Counted from the stretch's first letter, positions 6,966 through 17,705 are shown. The stretch: 64,000 nt of DNA from Cohnella mopanensis (GCF_022352055.1 NZ_JAKRWM010000010.1:62001-126000); one strand, 5' to 3'. The notes: a model not told the origin generated them from the sequence alone. Translations and numbers: made by a program.

Positions 6966-8216
6966 TTAAATAAATTCCTTGAACATGTTTTTGAACCATT
7001 CAACAATGCCAGGCTTGGATGCCGTATTAGCGCTGCTACCGGCTGCTTTCGCTTTTGGTGCGCGTTTGGTTCCAACTGCGCCGCGTGTTCGAACATATTT
7101 GGTTACATATTGGATCATGCCAACACCGCTGCTGAAAGACGGATCTCTAACTCCGATGTAATCCGGCACAGCGATTCTAACGTTGGATTCCAATTCGATC
7201 TGCGCCAATGGAAGAACGCTTGGCAAAGAGACGGAACCCCCTGTAAGAACATAACCGTTAATTTTGTCGTGATAACCCAATCGTTTAACCTCTTGACGTA
7301 CCATTTGGAAAATCTCTTGCATTCGAGGTTCGATGATATTCGCAAGATCGAGCTGGGAGAATTCCTTCTCCATGTTGCTTCCCACTCGCATGACCTTGAA
7401 CTTCTGATCCTCAGCGGCATCATCCGTACGGGCACAGCCGTACTTCAGCTTGATTTTCTCCGCATGTTCGGTTTGGGTTTTGAGACCATAACAAATATCG
7501 CTAGTCACATAGTCTCCGCCAATCGGAAGCGTAGATACAGCTGCTAGACTTCCACCTTCGAAGATGGCAAGCGTTGTCGAGCCTGCACCAATGTCCGCTA
7601 GAACGGTTCCCATTTGCTTCTCGTCTTTGGTTAAAGCCATCATTCCTGACGCAAGTGACATCAAGATAAGGCCCGAAATACGCAGACCTGCTTTCTCTAC
7701 GCATCTCATGAGGTTATGTACAGCTGCTTTTGTACCTGTAATAATGGTGCATTCAACTTCGAGTCGAACGCCAATCATACCGCGCGGATCTTGAATATCC
7801 GCTAATCCGTCAACTAAAAACTGCTTGGGAACAAGTCCAATGATTTCCCGTTCAGGCGGTAGGGCAACCACTTTGGCCGCTTGTAAAACACGTTCAATAT
7901 CTTCTTCGCCGATTTCCCGATCTTCATTGGAAACAGCGACGACTCCGTGATTACTTTGCAAAGCGATATGATTGCCGGAAATCCCGACGTAAACCTCGCT
8001 AATTCCAATTCCGACCATGCGCTCAGCATGATCGACGGCATTACGAATGGACTGCACGGTTTGGTCAATATCTACAATGGCGCCTTTGCGAATCCCATCG
8101 GAATCTGCAGAGCCTACGCCAATGATGTTAATGGCCCCGTTGCTGATCTCCCCGATAATCACCCGGATTTTCGAAGTTCCAATATCCAGGCTGACGATGA
8201 GGTCGTTGTTGCTCAA
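6966..8216 (-). CDS. ftsA: Cell division protein FtsA
   Basis: A 416-residue actin-fold protein starting at TTG 8216 behind GGGAGG; the frame extends to 8240, but LSNNDLIVSLDIGTSKIRVIIGE aligns with FtsA from this start. ATPase elements include VSLDIGTS, VLADIGAGSTTLAIF and GYVLTGGSVSLPSVL. The C-terminus ends in an amphipathic WFKNMFKEFI, the membrane-targeting helix that tethers FtsZ filaments. The 229-nt gap before ftsA (8217-8445) holds no gene and probably carries an ftsAZ promoter, but I could not define one convincingly. Confidence 0.97.
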   Translation of the reverse strand: MSNNDLIVSLDIGTSKIRVIIGEISNGAINIIGVGSADSDGIRKGAIVDIDQTVQSIRNAVDHAERMVGIGISEVYVGISGNHIALQSNHGVVAVSNEDREIGEEDIERVLQAAKVVALPPEREIIGLVPKQFLVDGLADIQDPRGMIGVRLEVECTIITGTKAAVHNLMRCVEKAGLRISGLILMSLASGMMALTKDEKQMGTVLADIGAGSTTLAIFEGGSLAAVSTLPIGGDYVTSDICYGLKTQTEHAEKIKLKYGCARTDDAAEDQKFKVMRVGSNMEKEFSQLDLANIIEPRMQEIFQMVRQEVKRLGYHDKINGYVLTGGSVSLPSVLPLAQIELESNVRIAVPDYIGVRDPSFSSGVGMIQYVTKYVRTRGAVGTKRAPKAKAAGSSANTASKPGIVEWFKNMFKEFI

Positions 8217-8445
8217 CCGGTGGCACCTCCCGTAGTTCAATGAAAGTGGCTGTGTACAAGGGATGCTTCCTCTACTTATTCCACATCCACGAGGTTTTCC
8301 CTCTTTTTTCTACAATTTTTTTAGTCATTTGTTGAGGATGCTATCAGACAATCTGAAAGAGTACCTATTTCACCCATAAATGAAATTCTAGCATTCTTTT
8401 CGATTATTGAGTAGAGTCCTTTTCCTTAACTTTATCGGCTTCTTG

Positions 8446-9189
8446 TTACTCATCTGTAACATTTTCCGCGGAATAGGGCAAATAAGTGTCTGCTTCCAAC
8501 ATAATTATCTTGCCGGGTTCCCGATTTTGCACGATATCGCTAAGATAGGCAATTTTATCTTTTAGCTTGTCTACTGTCGTTACGACTTCGAATCTAGAAC
8601 GTGTAAACATCTTGATCCGACTCGGATAAGAGATCGAGGGATCGGGATGAATCTCCGACAAATCTGCAAGGAGATAATTAGGAAGCTCATCTAGAACGCG
8701 ACATAACGCATTCAAGTTGACATCTTCCGGCTTCCATCCTGAAAGAATCGGCTTGTCTAGCAAATTACCTTCGGGAATCGGCAATGTCAAGCCATTGGAC
8801 AAAACCGCTAGCAGCTGGCCGTTATCGGAAAGTTGAACCGCGACTTGCGGATATTCCTTCACTTCGACGCGTAGCTTGCCCGGAAAATTTTTGATGATAT
8901 TAACGCTCTCGATGGGTTTCATCTCCGTTAGCCTAGCCTTAAGTTTGGCAATGCTAGGAACAAAAAAGGAATCCCCAGGCGTAACGCCGAGTTTCAACCC
9001 GACTTCTTCTTTGCTTAGATATTGCGTGCCTGTTATCTCTATCTCCGAAATCTCGGAAAGGGGGGAGCGGAAAAACAACACGATGAGAACGATGACAAAA
9101 AGCGCAATCAAGAGCCTTAACAATTTTCTCCCGCGGCGAGAGCGAGGAACTCCCCCTTCGCGCTTTAATGCGGGAATTCTTTCCGTCAT
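8446..9189 (-). CDS. divIB: Cell division protein DivIB/FtsQ
   Basis: A 247-residue bitopic protein. The ATG at 9189 has GGGGGGATGG in front and is preferred to an upstream start at 9219. A basic cytoplasmic tail (VPRSRRGRKL) precedes one membrane helix (LLRLLIALFVIVLIVLFF), then a POTRA domain starting ISEIEITGTQYLSKEEV and an FtsQ-type beta domain. DivIB forms a complex with FtsL and DivIC that controls septal peptidoglycan synthesis. It lies between murA and ftsA, as expected for the Bacillus-type cluster. Confidence 0.93.
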   Translation of the reverse strand: MTERIPALKREGGVPRSRRGRKLLRLLIALFVIVLIVLFFRSPLSEISEIEITGTQYLSKEEVGLKLGVTPGDSFFVPSIAKLKARLTEMKPIESVNIIKNFPGKLRVEVKEYPQVAVQLSDNGQLLAVLSNGLTLPIPEGNLLDKPILSGWKPEDVNLNALCRVLDELPNYLLADLSEIHPDPSISYPSRIKMFTRSRFEVVTTVDKLKDKIAYLSDIVQNREPGKIIMLEADTYLPYSAENVTDE

Positions 9190-9268
9190 AATCCATCCCC
9201 CCTTGTCCATCTCTTTCATAAAAAAAACCCGCAGCCGAAGTCGTTTCTGCGGCGGGGAACTTTCACCG

Positions 9269-10543
9269 TTAGCTGTAAACCTTGCTTATGTGGACTTCCC
9301 GGGTAATATTGCCGCCAATCTGGCGGAACATCTCTTCGATTCGATCATATCCGCGATCGATATGGTGAACCTGTTCGACGACCGTGCGGCCTTGAGCCGC
9401 CAGCCCGGCTATGACAAGCGCGGCGCCTGCGCGAAGATCGGTCGCTTCTACCCTTGCGCCATAAAGCTGAGGTACTCCCCGTATAAAGGCATTGTTCAGA
9501 TCTACCCGAATATCGGCTCCCATGCGGCATAATTCATCCACATGCTTGAATCGTCCCTCGAATATCGTTTCTTTCATGACGCTGACGCCATCCGCTAAGG
9601 CAAGCAATGTCATCACTTGCGCCTGCAAATCCGTCGGAAACGCGGGATAAGGTGACGTTACAATACGATCAACAGCCGAAGGACGTACTAAAGCGCCAAC
9701 CTTAATTATATCATTTCCTACCTCGATTTGAACACCTGCCCGGCGAAGGACGTGGATGAGCGAGGTCAGTTGCCCCGGCTGCGTATTCTCGAGGGTAACT
9801 TCACCGCGCGTTGCCGCTGCGGCAACCATTATCGTTCCCGTCACGATCCGATCAGGGATTACGTCGAAATCGCATCCATATAAGGACTCTACTCCGTCTA
9901 TCGTCAACGTATCCGTGCCGGCGCCTGATACTCGCGCCCCCATCTGATTCAGAAACAACTGCAGATCCTGAATTTCAGGTTCTCTCGCTGCCCCGATGAT
10001 CGTCGTCCGGCCTTGAGCCAGGACAGCTGCCATCATGATGTTTTCCGTAGCCCCCACGCTAGGAAAATCCAAGCTCACTTCGGCTCCTTTAAGTCGACGG
10101 GCGGAGCAAATGATTCTGCTGCCCTTCTCTTCTATATTCGCACCAAGAGCCGCAAGACCGCGCAAATGCAAATCAATCTTTCTTTCACCGATCGCGCATC
10201 CTCCGGGTTGATAGAGCTGAGCTTCGCCGAAACGCGCGAGAAGAGGCCCCATCAGAAATACCGAGGATCGCATTCTCCGCATCAGACTCTCCGGAATGTG
10301 AGAGGAAGTTGCGACCGTCGAATCGACCGTCACTACCGAATCCTGATGTCGGGCTTTACACCCGAGATCCCGCAATATGTCCAGCATCACTTCAATATCA
10401 AGCAGCCTTGGTACATTGCGGATCGTCACTTTCCCCTCCGCCAGCAAGCTGGCGGCCAAGATCGGCAAAGCAGCATTTTTGGCTCCATGGATACGAATGG
10501 TGCCCGAAAGCGGATTCCCGCCTTCAATCACCAAATTGTCCAA
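9269..10543 (-). CDS. murA: UDP-N-acetylglucosamine 1-carboxyvinyltransferase MurA
   Basis: A 424-residue enolpyruvyl transferase making the first committed step to UDP-MurNAc. The likely start is TTG 10543 behind GGAGG, giving LDNLVIEGGNPLSGTIRIHGAKNAALP, which aligns with MurA from its first residues; the frame stays open to 10570, overlapping murB. The PEP-binding, fosfomycin-target cysteine is present (QPGGCAIGERKIDLH, about Cys116). It lies between murB and divIB. A second MurA paralogue, common in Firmicutes, is not in the window. Confidence 0.95.
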   Translation of the reverse strand: MDNLVIEGGNPLSGTIRIHGAKNAALPILAASLLAEGKVTIRNVPRLLDIEVMLDILRDLGCKARHQDSVVTVDSTVATSSHIPESLMRRMRSSVFLMGPLLARFGEAQLYQPGGCAIGERKIDLHLRGLAALGANIEEKGSRIICSARRLKGAEVSLDFPSVGATENIMMAAVLAQGRTTIIGAAREPEIQDLQLFLNQMGARVSGAGTDTLTIDGVESLYGCDFDVIPDRIVTGTIMVAAAATRGEVTLENTQPGQLTSLIHVLRRAGVQIEVGNDIIKVGALVRPSAVDRIVTSPYPAFPTDLQAQVMTLLALADGVSVMKETIFEGRFKHVDELCRMGADIRVDLNNAFIRGVPQLYGARVEATDLRAGAALVIAGLAAQGRTVVEQVHHIDRGYDRIEEMFRQIGGNITREVHISKVYS

Positions 10544-10559
10544 GGGTTTCACCTCCGGG

Positions 10560-11465
10560 TTACCGCTCACCCAACAAGAGAACCTCCGGTACTAGTAGGA
10601 TTCCATAAGTTTGTTCAATAGTGCGTTGTACTCGTCGTATGAGCGTGAGAACGTCCTCAGCCTTAGCACCGCCATGGTTAACGATAAAGTTAGCGTGCAG
10701 TTGGGAAACTTCCGCTGCGCCTTCCCGCAGTCCCTTTAATCCTGCCGCTTCGATCAGCCTTGCGGCATGATCGTTAGGCGGATTGCGGAACACGCTCCCC
10801 GCGCACGCCATCTGAAGCGGTTGGGTCCGCAATCGGCGATCCTTGTATGAAGCGAGCGCCGCCGCGATTTCCTTGCGGTCTCCGTTCGCCAGACGGAATA
10901 CCGCACGGGTTACGATCCCCTTCCGTTCGTGAAGAATGGAATGGCGATACGAGAATCCCATCTCCTCTTTCCCAAGCACAGCCCGACTTCCGTCTTCCCA
11001 TATGATGTCTGCTGACTGTAAGATGCGTGAAATGTCCGATCCGTGTGCTCCGGCATTCATGTATACGGCACCGCCGACCGTCCCGGGAATTCCTCCCGCG
11101 AATTCCAGACCGGTAAGCCCCTCTTTGCCAGACATGACTGACAGCTTGATGAACGAGTACGAAGCCCCTACCGACACCGTCTCGCCATCGAAACGCGCAT
11201 CGTCGAAGCCGTCGCCCAGCTTGATGACCGCTCCGCGAACCCCTTTATCGGACACCAGAGTATTGGAGCCGCGACCGAGTGCGCACCACGGTACGTCATA
11301 GCGCTTGAGCAACTTCAAAGCCGCCGCAAGCTGACTATCCGTTTCCGGGACGAGCAGTAGATCCGCAGGTCCGCCGATTTTCCAAGTCGTATGTCCGGCA
11401 AGCGGCTCATTAAGCCGTACATGGCCGATTCCGGCTTCTTGTAGCTCAGCGACCAACTGCTGCAT
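10560..11465 (-). CDS. murB: UDP-N-acetylenolpyruvoylglucosamine reductase MurB
   Basis: A 301-residue FAD enzyme that reduces enolpyruvyl-UDP-GlcNAc to UDP-MurNAc. The FAD-binding part shows HTTWKIGGPADLLL, LGRGSNTLV and GLEFAGGIPGTVGGAVYMNAGAHG; the C-terminal domain has the catalytic serine in AGSVFRNPPN and the terminal FIVNHGGAKAEDV. Length fits type II MurB, which lacks one insert of the E. coli enzyme. AGGAGG lies 8 nt before the ATG. It follows murG after a 151-nt gap that contains no gene. Confidence 0.96.
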   Translation of the reverse strand: MQQLVAELQEAGIGHVRLNEPLAGHTTWKIGGPADLLLVPETDSQLAAALKLLKRYDVPWCALGRGSNTLVSDKGVRGAVIKLGDGFDDARFDGETVSVGASYSFIKLSVMSGKEGLTGLEFAGGIPGTVGGAVYMNAGAHGSDISRILQSADIIWEDGSRAVLGKEEMGFSYRHSILHERKGIVTRAVFRLANGDRKEIAAALASYKDRRLRTQPLQMACAGSVFRNPPNDHAARLIEAAGLKGLREGAAEVSQLHANFIVNHGGAKAEDVLTLIRRVQRTIEQTYGILLVPEVLLLGER

Positions 11466-11616
11466 GGCATTATCCTCCTAACGAGTCCTTCAAGGCTGCA
11501 CGTGCTGTCATTACCGTTGCCACAAGTTCGGCAGTCACGATCACGTTGTATCTTATGACGGCTAGGCGGTGGTGGTGACAAACGCCTATTGCATGCTGTA
11601 CGAAGGACTGAGTCGT

Positions 11617-12726
11617 TTATCTTTTTCTTTGAATACGTACAATCTGATCATAGATGGCGGATGCCGCCTTCGGCATGCCGAGCCCTCTTGAAGCTTGAGC
11701 CATTTTACCCCTTAACACTTTATCGCCCATAATGGAGCTGATCTGGCTGAACAACAAGTCACCCTTCAAATCTCTTTCCAAGATCAGCCGAGCCGCTCCG
11801 GCATCGGCAAGACTTCTTGCATTAGCCTCTTGATGGTTATTCGTCACATTCGGCGACGGAATCAGAATAGATGGAATCCCAAGCGATGTCACTTCCGCGA
11901 GGAACGATGCTCCCGCGCGACCAATGAAAAGCGTCGCCGCCGCAAGCACTTCGGGCATATTGTGAATATAAGGAAGCACGTGCACGCGATTGGAACCTTC
12001 TGAGTTCATCCGCTTCATCGCCGCGGCCGTATCGTTATAAAATCTTTCGCCGGTTACGAATACGAAATGAGTATCCGGTAGCTTATGCAGCAACGGTCCC
12101 ATTTCCATGATCGCGTTATTGATCGCTTTAGCCCCGCCACTCCCGCCCACAATAAGCACGAACGGCGTTTCCTGAGGCAATCCGAGCGAGGAAAAGCCCT
12201 TGCTCCTATCGGCTTGCAACACCCTCGTCGCGCAAGGGTTTCCGGCAAATTCTACGTCCGGACATTTGTTGAATAAAGGAACGGATTCTGAGAAACTAAC
12301 CGCTACCCCATCGACATACCGGCTCAGAAACTTATTCGTCAGCCCTGGCAAGACGTTCTGCTCATGAATTAGCGTCGGAATGCCTAGCCGAGATGCAGCA
12401 TAAACGACGGGACCGCACACGTAACCTCCGGTACCTACGACTACATCGGGCTTGAATTTTCTGAGCAGTTGCTTGGAACGTCGCACCCCTTGAACGAATC
12501 GAACGACTGTCCGAACGTTCTCCCAAGACAGGGAACGCCTGAATCCCGTAATCGTTACATCTTCGAACGCGATACCTTGCTCTGGCACGATTCGGCTTTC
12601 CAATCCGCGGTTTGTTCCTATGTACAATAAGGAGGAGCCGGGTTGCTTCTCCGATATTTCGCGACCAATGGCCAAGGCGGGATAGATGTGCCCTCCCGTA
12701 CCCCCTCCGGTTAACACGACACGCAT
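11617..12726 (-). CDS. murG: Lipid II synthase MurG (GlcNAc transferase)
   Basis: A 369-residue GT-B glycosyltransferase that adds GlcNAc to lipid I on the inner membrane face. The ATG at 12726 (GAGGTG upstream) begins MRVVLTGGGTGGHIYPALAI, the first G-loop; the second G-loop is VLIVGGSGGAKAIN, and the donor-site stretch FIGRAGASFLAEVTSLGIPSILIPSP is clear. The start lies 5 nt after the spoVE stop, so the two are likely translationally coupled. Confidence 0.96.
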   Translation of the reverse strand: MRVVLTGGGTGGHIYPALAIGREISEKQPGSSLLYIGTNRGLESRIVPEQGIAFEDVTITGFRRSLSWENVRTVVRFVQGVRRSKQLLRKFKPDVVVGTGGYVCGPVVYAASRLGIPTLIHEQNVLPGLTNKFLSRYVDGVAVSFSESVPLFNKCPDVEFAGNPCATRVLQADRSKGFSSLGLPQETPFVLIVGGSGGAKAINNAIMEMGPLLHKLPDTHFVFVTGERFYNDTAAAMKRMNSEGSNRVHVLPYIHNMPEVLAAATLFIGRAGASFLAEVTSLGIPSILIPSPNVTNNHQEANARSLADAGAARLILERDLKGDLLFSQISSIMGDKVLRGKMAQASRGLGMPKAASAIYDQIVRIQRKR

Positions 12727-12731
12727 GAAAG

Positions 12732-13829
12732 TCACCTCGAATATCGGGATAAATTAAGTAAAATGCCAAGCGAAGTAAGCAATAAGGTCAATGAGGAGCC
12801 GCCGTAGCTTACTAACGGCAACGTTACGCCCGTAATGGGAAGTAAGCCGATTACTACGCCAACGTTGATCAACACTTGCACCGCGAATATACCGACGATT
12901 CCGGTTGCGAGCAAGCTGCCGAAAGGGTCGGAGATCGTAATCGCCGTCCTCATGCCCCGCCATATGAGAAGCAGAAACAATAAAATCAACAAGGAGCCTC
13001 CGATGAATCCAAGCTCCTCCGCAATGATCGAAAAAATAAAATCTGTCTGCGGCTCCGGTAAATAATTATATTTTTGACGGCTCATTCCGAGTCCAAGGCC
13101 GACTAGCCCTCCAGGCCCAATCGCGTATAACGATTGAATGGATTGATAGCCTGCTCCTTGCGGATCTTGCCATGGATCCAGAAAGGCCGTAATTCGCTGT
13201 AGTCGATAAGGCGCTGCCGCTATTAAGCCTGCTAATCCGGCCATTCCTAACAAAGCCAAACCACCGAGATGGGCGATTCTTGCTCCTGCCACGTATATAG
13301 CCAGCAAGGTAGCTCCGACCATAACGGTTCCTGTTCCCAGGTCCGGCTGAAGCATGATCAACGCGAACGCCGCCCCCATAATACCAAGCGGCGGAAGTAA
13401 TCCTTTTGTAAAATTCGTAATCTGATTTTGCCGCTCCGAGAGCAGCTTAGCTATGAAGAAGATCATCGCTAGTTTCATAAATTCAGAGGGTTGTATGCCG
13501 AACGAACCGATCCCCAACCAGCTTCGTGCGCCTCCGCGCACGACTCCAATACCCGGGATCAACACGATAAGCAGCATGCCAAAGCACACTAATAACGCAG
13601 GAACCGCCCATTTGCGCCAGAACGTATACTCCACGTTCATCATAACGAACATGGAGACGATCCCAAGCACGGCGAATACCAATTGCCTTTTCACATAGTA
13701 ATACGAATCCCCATAATCATGAAAAGCTGCTACAGCGCTAGCGCTATACACCATCACTACGCCAATGGCTAGAATGCCAAGAGTAGCGGCGATCATCCAC
13801 ACATCGGGAACGGAACGGGATTTGGCCAT
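12732..13829 (-). CDS. spoVE: SEDS-family protein SpoVE (FtsW-like)
   Basis: A 365-residue polytopic membrane protein of the SEDS glycosyltransferase family, about ten membrane segments. Family motifs include VMVYSASAVAAF, RSWLGIGSFGIQPSEFMKLAMI, QPDLGTG and the C-terminal GVTLPLVSYGGSS. Position between murD and murG matches spoVE of B. subtilis, which works with SpoVD in spore-cortex synthesis; in this lineage it might also serve as vegetative FtsW with PBP2B, since no other SEDS gene is visible. The spoVE/ftsW distinction is inferred from position. Confidence 0.9.
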   Translation of the reverse strand: MAKSRSVPDVWMIAATLGILAIGVVMVYSASAVAAFHDYGDSYYYVKRQLVFAVLGIVSMFVMMNVEYTFWRKWAVPALLVCFGMLLIVLIPGIGVVRGGARSWLGIGSFGIQPSEFMKLAMIFFIAKLLSERQNQITNFTKGLLPPLGIMGAAFALIMLQPDLGTGTVMVGATLLAIYVAGARIAHLGGLALLGMAGLAGLIAAAPYRLQRITAFLDPWQDPQGAGYQSIQSLYAIGPGGLVGLGLGMSRQKYNYLPEPQTDFIFSIIAEELGFIGGSLLILLFLLLIWRGMRTAITISDPFGSLLATGIVGIFAVQVLINVGVVIGLLPITGVTLPLVSYGGSSLTLLLTSLGILLNLSRYSR

Positions 13830-13874
13830 GAACCGGACACCTCGCGGTTTGCAAAAGTGGGGACATGCCCCCTT

Positions 13875-15308
13875 CTACAACGTATGCGCCGATTGCTTAA
13901 AAATGCGACCTCGAACCTCATAGGATGGGAACATGTCCCAGCTTGCGCATGCAGGCGACAGAAGAACGATATCTCCCGGCGCAGCCATGGCGGCTGCTTC
14001 CACGACGGCTCGGCGAAGCGTTTGCTCGGCGTCCTCTACAGGTTCGACGATTTTCACGTTCGTTAAACCGGATAACGCGGCTACTTTGCCAATCTTCTCC
14101 CTTGTCTCTCCAATAGCCGCTACGCCTTTAAGCCGATCGCGAAACACTGGCAACAGCTCCATATAATCCGAACCGCGGTCCAATCCGCCAGCGATCAGAA
14201 TCAATTGAGACGGCAACGACAAAATCGACATCGTCGTCGCCATCGGATTCGTCGCTTTGGAATCGTTATAGAATTTCACGCCGCCGAACGTTCCGACGAA
14301 CTCTAAGCGGTGTTCTACCCCGCGGAAATGGCGAAGCGGCTCCACGAGTAGCTGCGGGTTCGCTCCGGCGGCCAAAGCGATGGCAATGGCAGCTAGTGCG
14401 TTAGCCGTATTATGGCGACCTGGAATTCCTAACTCGTCAACGCGGATGATTCGATTCTTCTCTCCGTCTTCGTCAATGCTGACGATCCATCTTTCCTGTT
14501 CGATCTCATTCTCGGCGGGACGAATCGAGGAATAAGGCGGATCCACCATAATTCCCTGCGTTAACGTCCGCGTTACGGAGAATGGAAACCGTTTCCCTTG
14601 GAAGTCGTTCGCTAAACGGCGACAAGTTTCGTCGTCTTCATTGTAAATGGCGATATCTCCGTTTTTTTGGTTCTCAAACATTTTCGCCTTCGAAGCGACA
14701 TAATCCTCCATGGAGCCGTGATAGTCCAAATGCGTCTCTGCGACGTTTAGCAAACATGCGATGCGTGGACGAAACTCTGACGTTCCTTTTAATTGGAAGC
14801 TGCTTAACTCGGCTACGAGCCAGCCGTCTTCGGCAACCTCAAGAGAGGCTTCGCTAAGCGGCCGGCCGATGTTTCCTGCGACGAGCGGCTTAAGCCCGGC
14901 AGCTTCCAGCAACACGCCCGTCAACGTCGTCGTTGTCGTTTTGCCGTTAGAGCCTGTAATGCCGATAATCGGCGCCGGAGAAAGATGCCCCGCAACCTCG
15001 ACTTCGCTTACGACTTCTACGCCAAGCTGTAACGCGCTGACAATAGGAGCCGCCGAATAAGGAATTCCCGGGTTTTTGACCAGCAACGCGGTTTCCTTCG
15101 TCACGAGATCGTCCGGATGATGTCCGCACACAACAGAAATGCCCAAAGCCGTCAATTCATCGGCTTCAGGGCATTGTTCCCGCTCTTTCTTGTCGTTGAC
15201 GACCACTACCGCGCCGACGCTATGAAACAGTTTAGCTGCGGCAACGCCGCTTCTTGCCAAGCCGAGAACGACGACGTGTCGTCCCCGGTAGGATGTTAGT
15301 TGCATCAT
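13875..15308 (-). CDS. murD: UDP-N-acetylmuramoylalanine--D-glutamate ligase MurD
   Basis: A 477-residue cytoplasmic Mur ligase adding D-Glu to UDP-MurNAc-L-Ala. The N-terminal Rossmann part has VVVLGLARSGVAAAKL; the ATP loop is [16 protein letters not shown] (about 112-127); the central domain has NVAETHLDYHGSMEDYVASKAKMF with the ligase His, and PGRHNTANALAA and FYNDSKATNP are also present. Its stop lies 45 nt before spoVE. Confidence 0.97.
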   Translation of the reverse strand: MMQLTSYRGRHVVVLGLARSGVAAAKLFHSVGAVVVVNDKKEREQCPEADELTALGISVVCGHHPDDLVTKETALLVKNPGIPYSAAPIVSALQLGVEVVSEVEVAGHLSPAPIIGITGSNGKTTTTTLTGVLLEAAGLKPLVAGNIGRPLSEASLEVAEDGWLVAELSSFQLKGTSEFRPRIACLLNVAETHLDYHGSMEDYVASKAKMFENQKNGDIAIYNEDDETCRRLANDFQGKRFPFSVTRTLTQGIMVDPPYSSIRPAENEIEQERWIVSIDEDGEKNRIIRVDELGIPGRHNTANALAAIAIALAAGANPQLLVEPLRHFRGVEHRLEFVGTFGGVKFYNDSKATNPMATTMSILSLPSQLILIAGGLDRGSDYMELLPVFRDRLKGVAAIGETREKIGKVAALSGLTNVKIVEPVEDAEQTLRRAVVEAAAMAAPGDIVLLSPACASWDMFPSYEVRGRIFKQSAHTL

Positions 15309-15331
15309 CTCGCAATAGCCCCTTTTGTCGC

Positions 15332-16294
15332 TTAACTCATCTTATACAATAATAAGCCTGCCCCGGCCAGCAACAAGCCGACGAACCAGAAGGTAGTGAC
15401 GACCCGCCACTCCGACCAGCCCGATAACTCGAAGTGGTGATGGATCGGACTCATTTTGAAAACACGCTTGCCTCGCGTCTTGAATGATCCGACCTGAATG
15501 ATGACGGACAGCATTTCAAAGACGAAGACACCCCCGATGACGATGAGCAGCAGCTCCGTTTTCGTCAAAATCGCAACGGCAGCAATCCCTCCGCCAAGTC
15601 CCAACGACCCGGTGTCGCCCATGAAAATTTTCGCGGGATGTGCATTATACACTAGAAAACCGAGCACCGCGCCCACGACGGCTGCGCTAAATACGGCCGA
15701 TTGCGGCTGCGTGGCTTCCAAGGCAATGATCGCATAAGCTCCGAAAGCCAAGGCGCTTGTCCCGGATAAGAGCCCATCCAACCCGTCCGTGAAATTCACG
15801 GCATTCGTCGAACCGAGGAACATAATGACAACAAGCAAGTAATAGGACCATCCCAAATCGAAGGACCAGTCCGTTCCCGGAACGGAAACGATTGTACTAT
15901 GGTTCATTTTGTATAAAATATAACAGAAAATAGCCGAAAAAAGGAGTTGCCCGAATAATTTCTGCTTAGCGGTCAAACCTAGCGAGCGTTTAAATACGAT
16001 TTTAATGTAATCATCAAGAAAACCGACGAGTCCGAATCCTAAGCAAGCCGTGAGCAATGCCCAGTATTCCAGTCCCTGGTCGGCGAACTTTAGAAAAGCG
16101 AGCGTTAAAGCTACCAAGATGATAATTCCGCCCATCGTTGGCGTGCCTGATTTCTTCAGATGGGACTCTGGTCCGTCCGTGCGAACCTGCTGTCCGAATT
16201 TCAGCCTGCGCAGGAGCGGAATGAACAACGGTCCGAATAAAACCGCAAGCACGAAGGAAACGCCTAAAGTCCAAATAATCGATGTATAGTCCAT
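15332..16294 (-). CDS. mraY: Phospho-MurNAc-pentapeptide translocase MraY
   Basis: A 320-residue integral membrane enzyme with about ten helices that transfers phospho-MurNAc-pentapeptide to undecaprenyl phosphate, forming lipid I. Conserved cytoplasmic loops are visible: [33 protein letters not shown], the catalytic-region [12 protein letters not shown], and [11 protein letters not shown] with a C-terminal [25 protein letters not shown] lies upstream of the ATG. It lies 4 nt after murF. Confidence 0.97.
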   Translation of the reverse strand: MDYTSIIWTLGVSFVLAVLFGPLFIPLLRRLKFGQQVRTDGPESHLKKSGTPTMGGIIILVALTLAFLKFADQGLEYWALLTACLGFGLVGFLDDYIKIVFKRSLGLTAKQKLFGQLLFSAIFCYILYKMNHSTIVSVPGTDWSFDLGWSYYLLVVIMFLGSTNAVNFTDGLDGLLSGTSALAFGAYAIIALEATQPQSAVFSAAVVGAVLGFLVYNAHPAKIFMGDTGSLGLGGGIAAVAILTKTELLLIVIGGVFVFEMLSVIIQVGSFKTRGKRVFKMSPIHHHFELSGWSEWRVVTTFWFVGLLLAGAGLLLYKMS

Positions 16295-16298
16295 TCCC

Positions 16299-17705
16299 CT
16301 ACTCCCCGGCTCCTTTCTGCAATTTCTTCACGACTTCTTCCAGTCGCATTCCGCGAGAAGCCTTCACAAGCACCAAATCATCCGATGCCAGCTCCCCGAC
16401 CAAATAGTCGGCCAACGCTTCTTTCTCTTCGAAATAACGTACTCGGCCTTCCGAATAATTCGGCTTCGCTTCCTCGTACGTTTGTCGTGACAGCGGACCG
16501 TAGAGAAGGACATTGTCCGCCTTCGAATCGGTTAAGTAGCGTCCGATTTCTCCGTGTAGGGCGACCTCGTCCGCGCCAAGCTCAAGCATGTCTCCAAGCA
16601 CGATCCACTTGCGACGGTATCCCGACAGCTCGGCAACCAGATGGATGGCCGCTTTAACCGAGGTTGGACTGGCATTATACGCATCGTTGAGGACGACGGC
16701 ACCGTTGGACGCAACGCTCCGTTCGATTCTCATGCCAGTCAGCTTCGTCGCTTTAAGCCCTTCGCCAATCTCCTCGAACGTCAATCCGAGCAACCGTCCG
16801 ACCGCGACGGCAGCCAATGCGTTAACCGCGTTGTGTCTGCCGGGCACGGGCAGCTCATATTGGGATTCCGATTCGCCGCTGACCGTAAATTGCGTTCCTT
16901 CGGTACTTACCCGAATGTAACGCGCGATCCAATCGCAGTCCGGATTCTCGCCGAAGGTCACAAGTTGAATCGGCTTATCGAGGTTAAGTGCCGCCAACTC
17001 TTCCGCGATCAAAGGCTCATCGCCGTAATAGACGAGCGTGCCCGACAGCTTCAGTCCTTCTGTAATTTCCAGCTTCGCACGGGCAATATTTCTCCGTGAT
17101 CCAAGCTGCAACAGATGGGACTCCCCTATATTGGTAATGATCGCGATGTCCGGCTTCGCCAAGGAAGACAATAATGATATTTCCCCCTGCCCGCTCATCC
17201 CCATCTCCAATACGAGCAATTCCGTATCTTTAGGCGCGCTTAGGATCGTAAGCGGCAATCCGATATGATTATTGAAGTTCCCCTCGGTTTTATGTACGAG
17301 GTACCGGGTCGATAGAACCGAAGTTACTAAATCTTTGGTCGTCGTTTTCCCATTGCTTCCGGTTACGGCTACGACTTTCACGGCTAATCCGCCGTTCAAG
17401 TAACCGACCGCCAATGCTTGCAGAGCCTCCAGCGTATCTTCGACCAAGATTAGCGGAATATCGAGCTCCGGCAAGGGTACTGCGCTTTCCCACAATGCGG
17501 CGCTAGCGCCGGCATCCTTAGCGATTTGAATATAGTCGTGCCCATCGAATCGTTCGCCCTTCAAAGGCACGAACAGTTGTCCGGGTTTAATCTTGCGCGT
17601 ATCCGTCGAGACGCCGGATAACAAGATGTTATCGTTCGCCGATAAACCTTGTATCCCTATGGCGCCGCTCCATTCGGCCACTTCGCGAACCGTTGCCTGC
17701 ATCAC
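16299..17705 (-). CDS. murF: UDP-MurNAc-tripeptide--D-Ala-D-Ala ligase MurF
   Basis: A 468-residue Mur ligase adding D-Ala-D-Ala to the tripeptide precursor. ATP loop [17 protein letters not shown] (about 111-127); [25 protein letters not shown] in the central domain; [15 protein letters not shown] and [15 protein letters not shown] in the C-terminal part. The start is GTG 17705 or ATG 17702, overlapping the murE stop, with AAGGAG upstream. Adjacent to murE, as its substrate order suggests. Confidence 0.96.
   Translation of the reverse strand: MMQATVREVAEWSGAIGIQGLSANDNILLSGVSTDTRKIKPGQLFVPLKGERFDGHDYIQIAKDAGASAALWESAVPLPELDIPLILVEDTLEALQALAVGYLNGGLAVKVVAVTGSNGKTTTKDLVTSVLSTRYLVHKTEGNFNNHIGLPLTILSAPKDTELLVLEMGMSGQGEISLLSSLAKPDIAIITNIGESHLLQLGSRRNIARAKLEITEGLKLSGTLVYYGDEPLIAEELAALNLDKPIQLVTFGENPDCDWIARYIRVSTEGTQFTVSGESESQYELPVPGRHNAVNALAAVAVGRLLGLTFEEIGEGLKATKLTGMRIERSVASNGAVVLNDAYNASPTSVKAAIHLVAELSGYRRKWIVLGDMLELGADEVALHGEIGRYLTDSKADNVLLYGPLSRQTYEEAKPNYSEGRVRYFEEKEALADYLVGELASDDLVLVKASRGMRLEEVVKKLQKGAGE

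Noticed and set aside
8217..8445. SigH-type promoter before ftsA
   Set aside because: AGGA- and GAAT-like boxes occur, but not with the 11-13 bp spacing needed, so no site is claimed.
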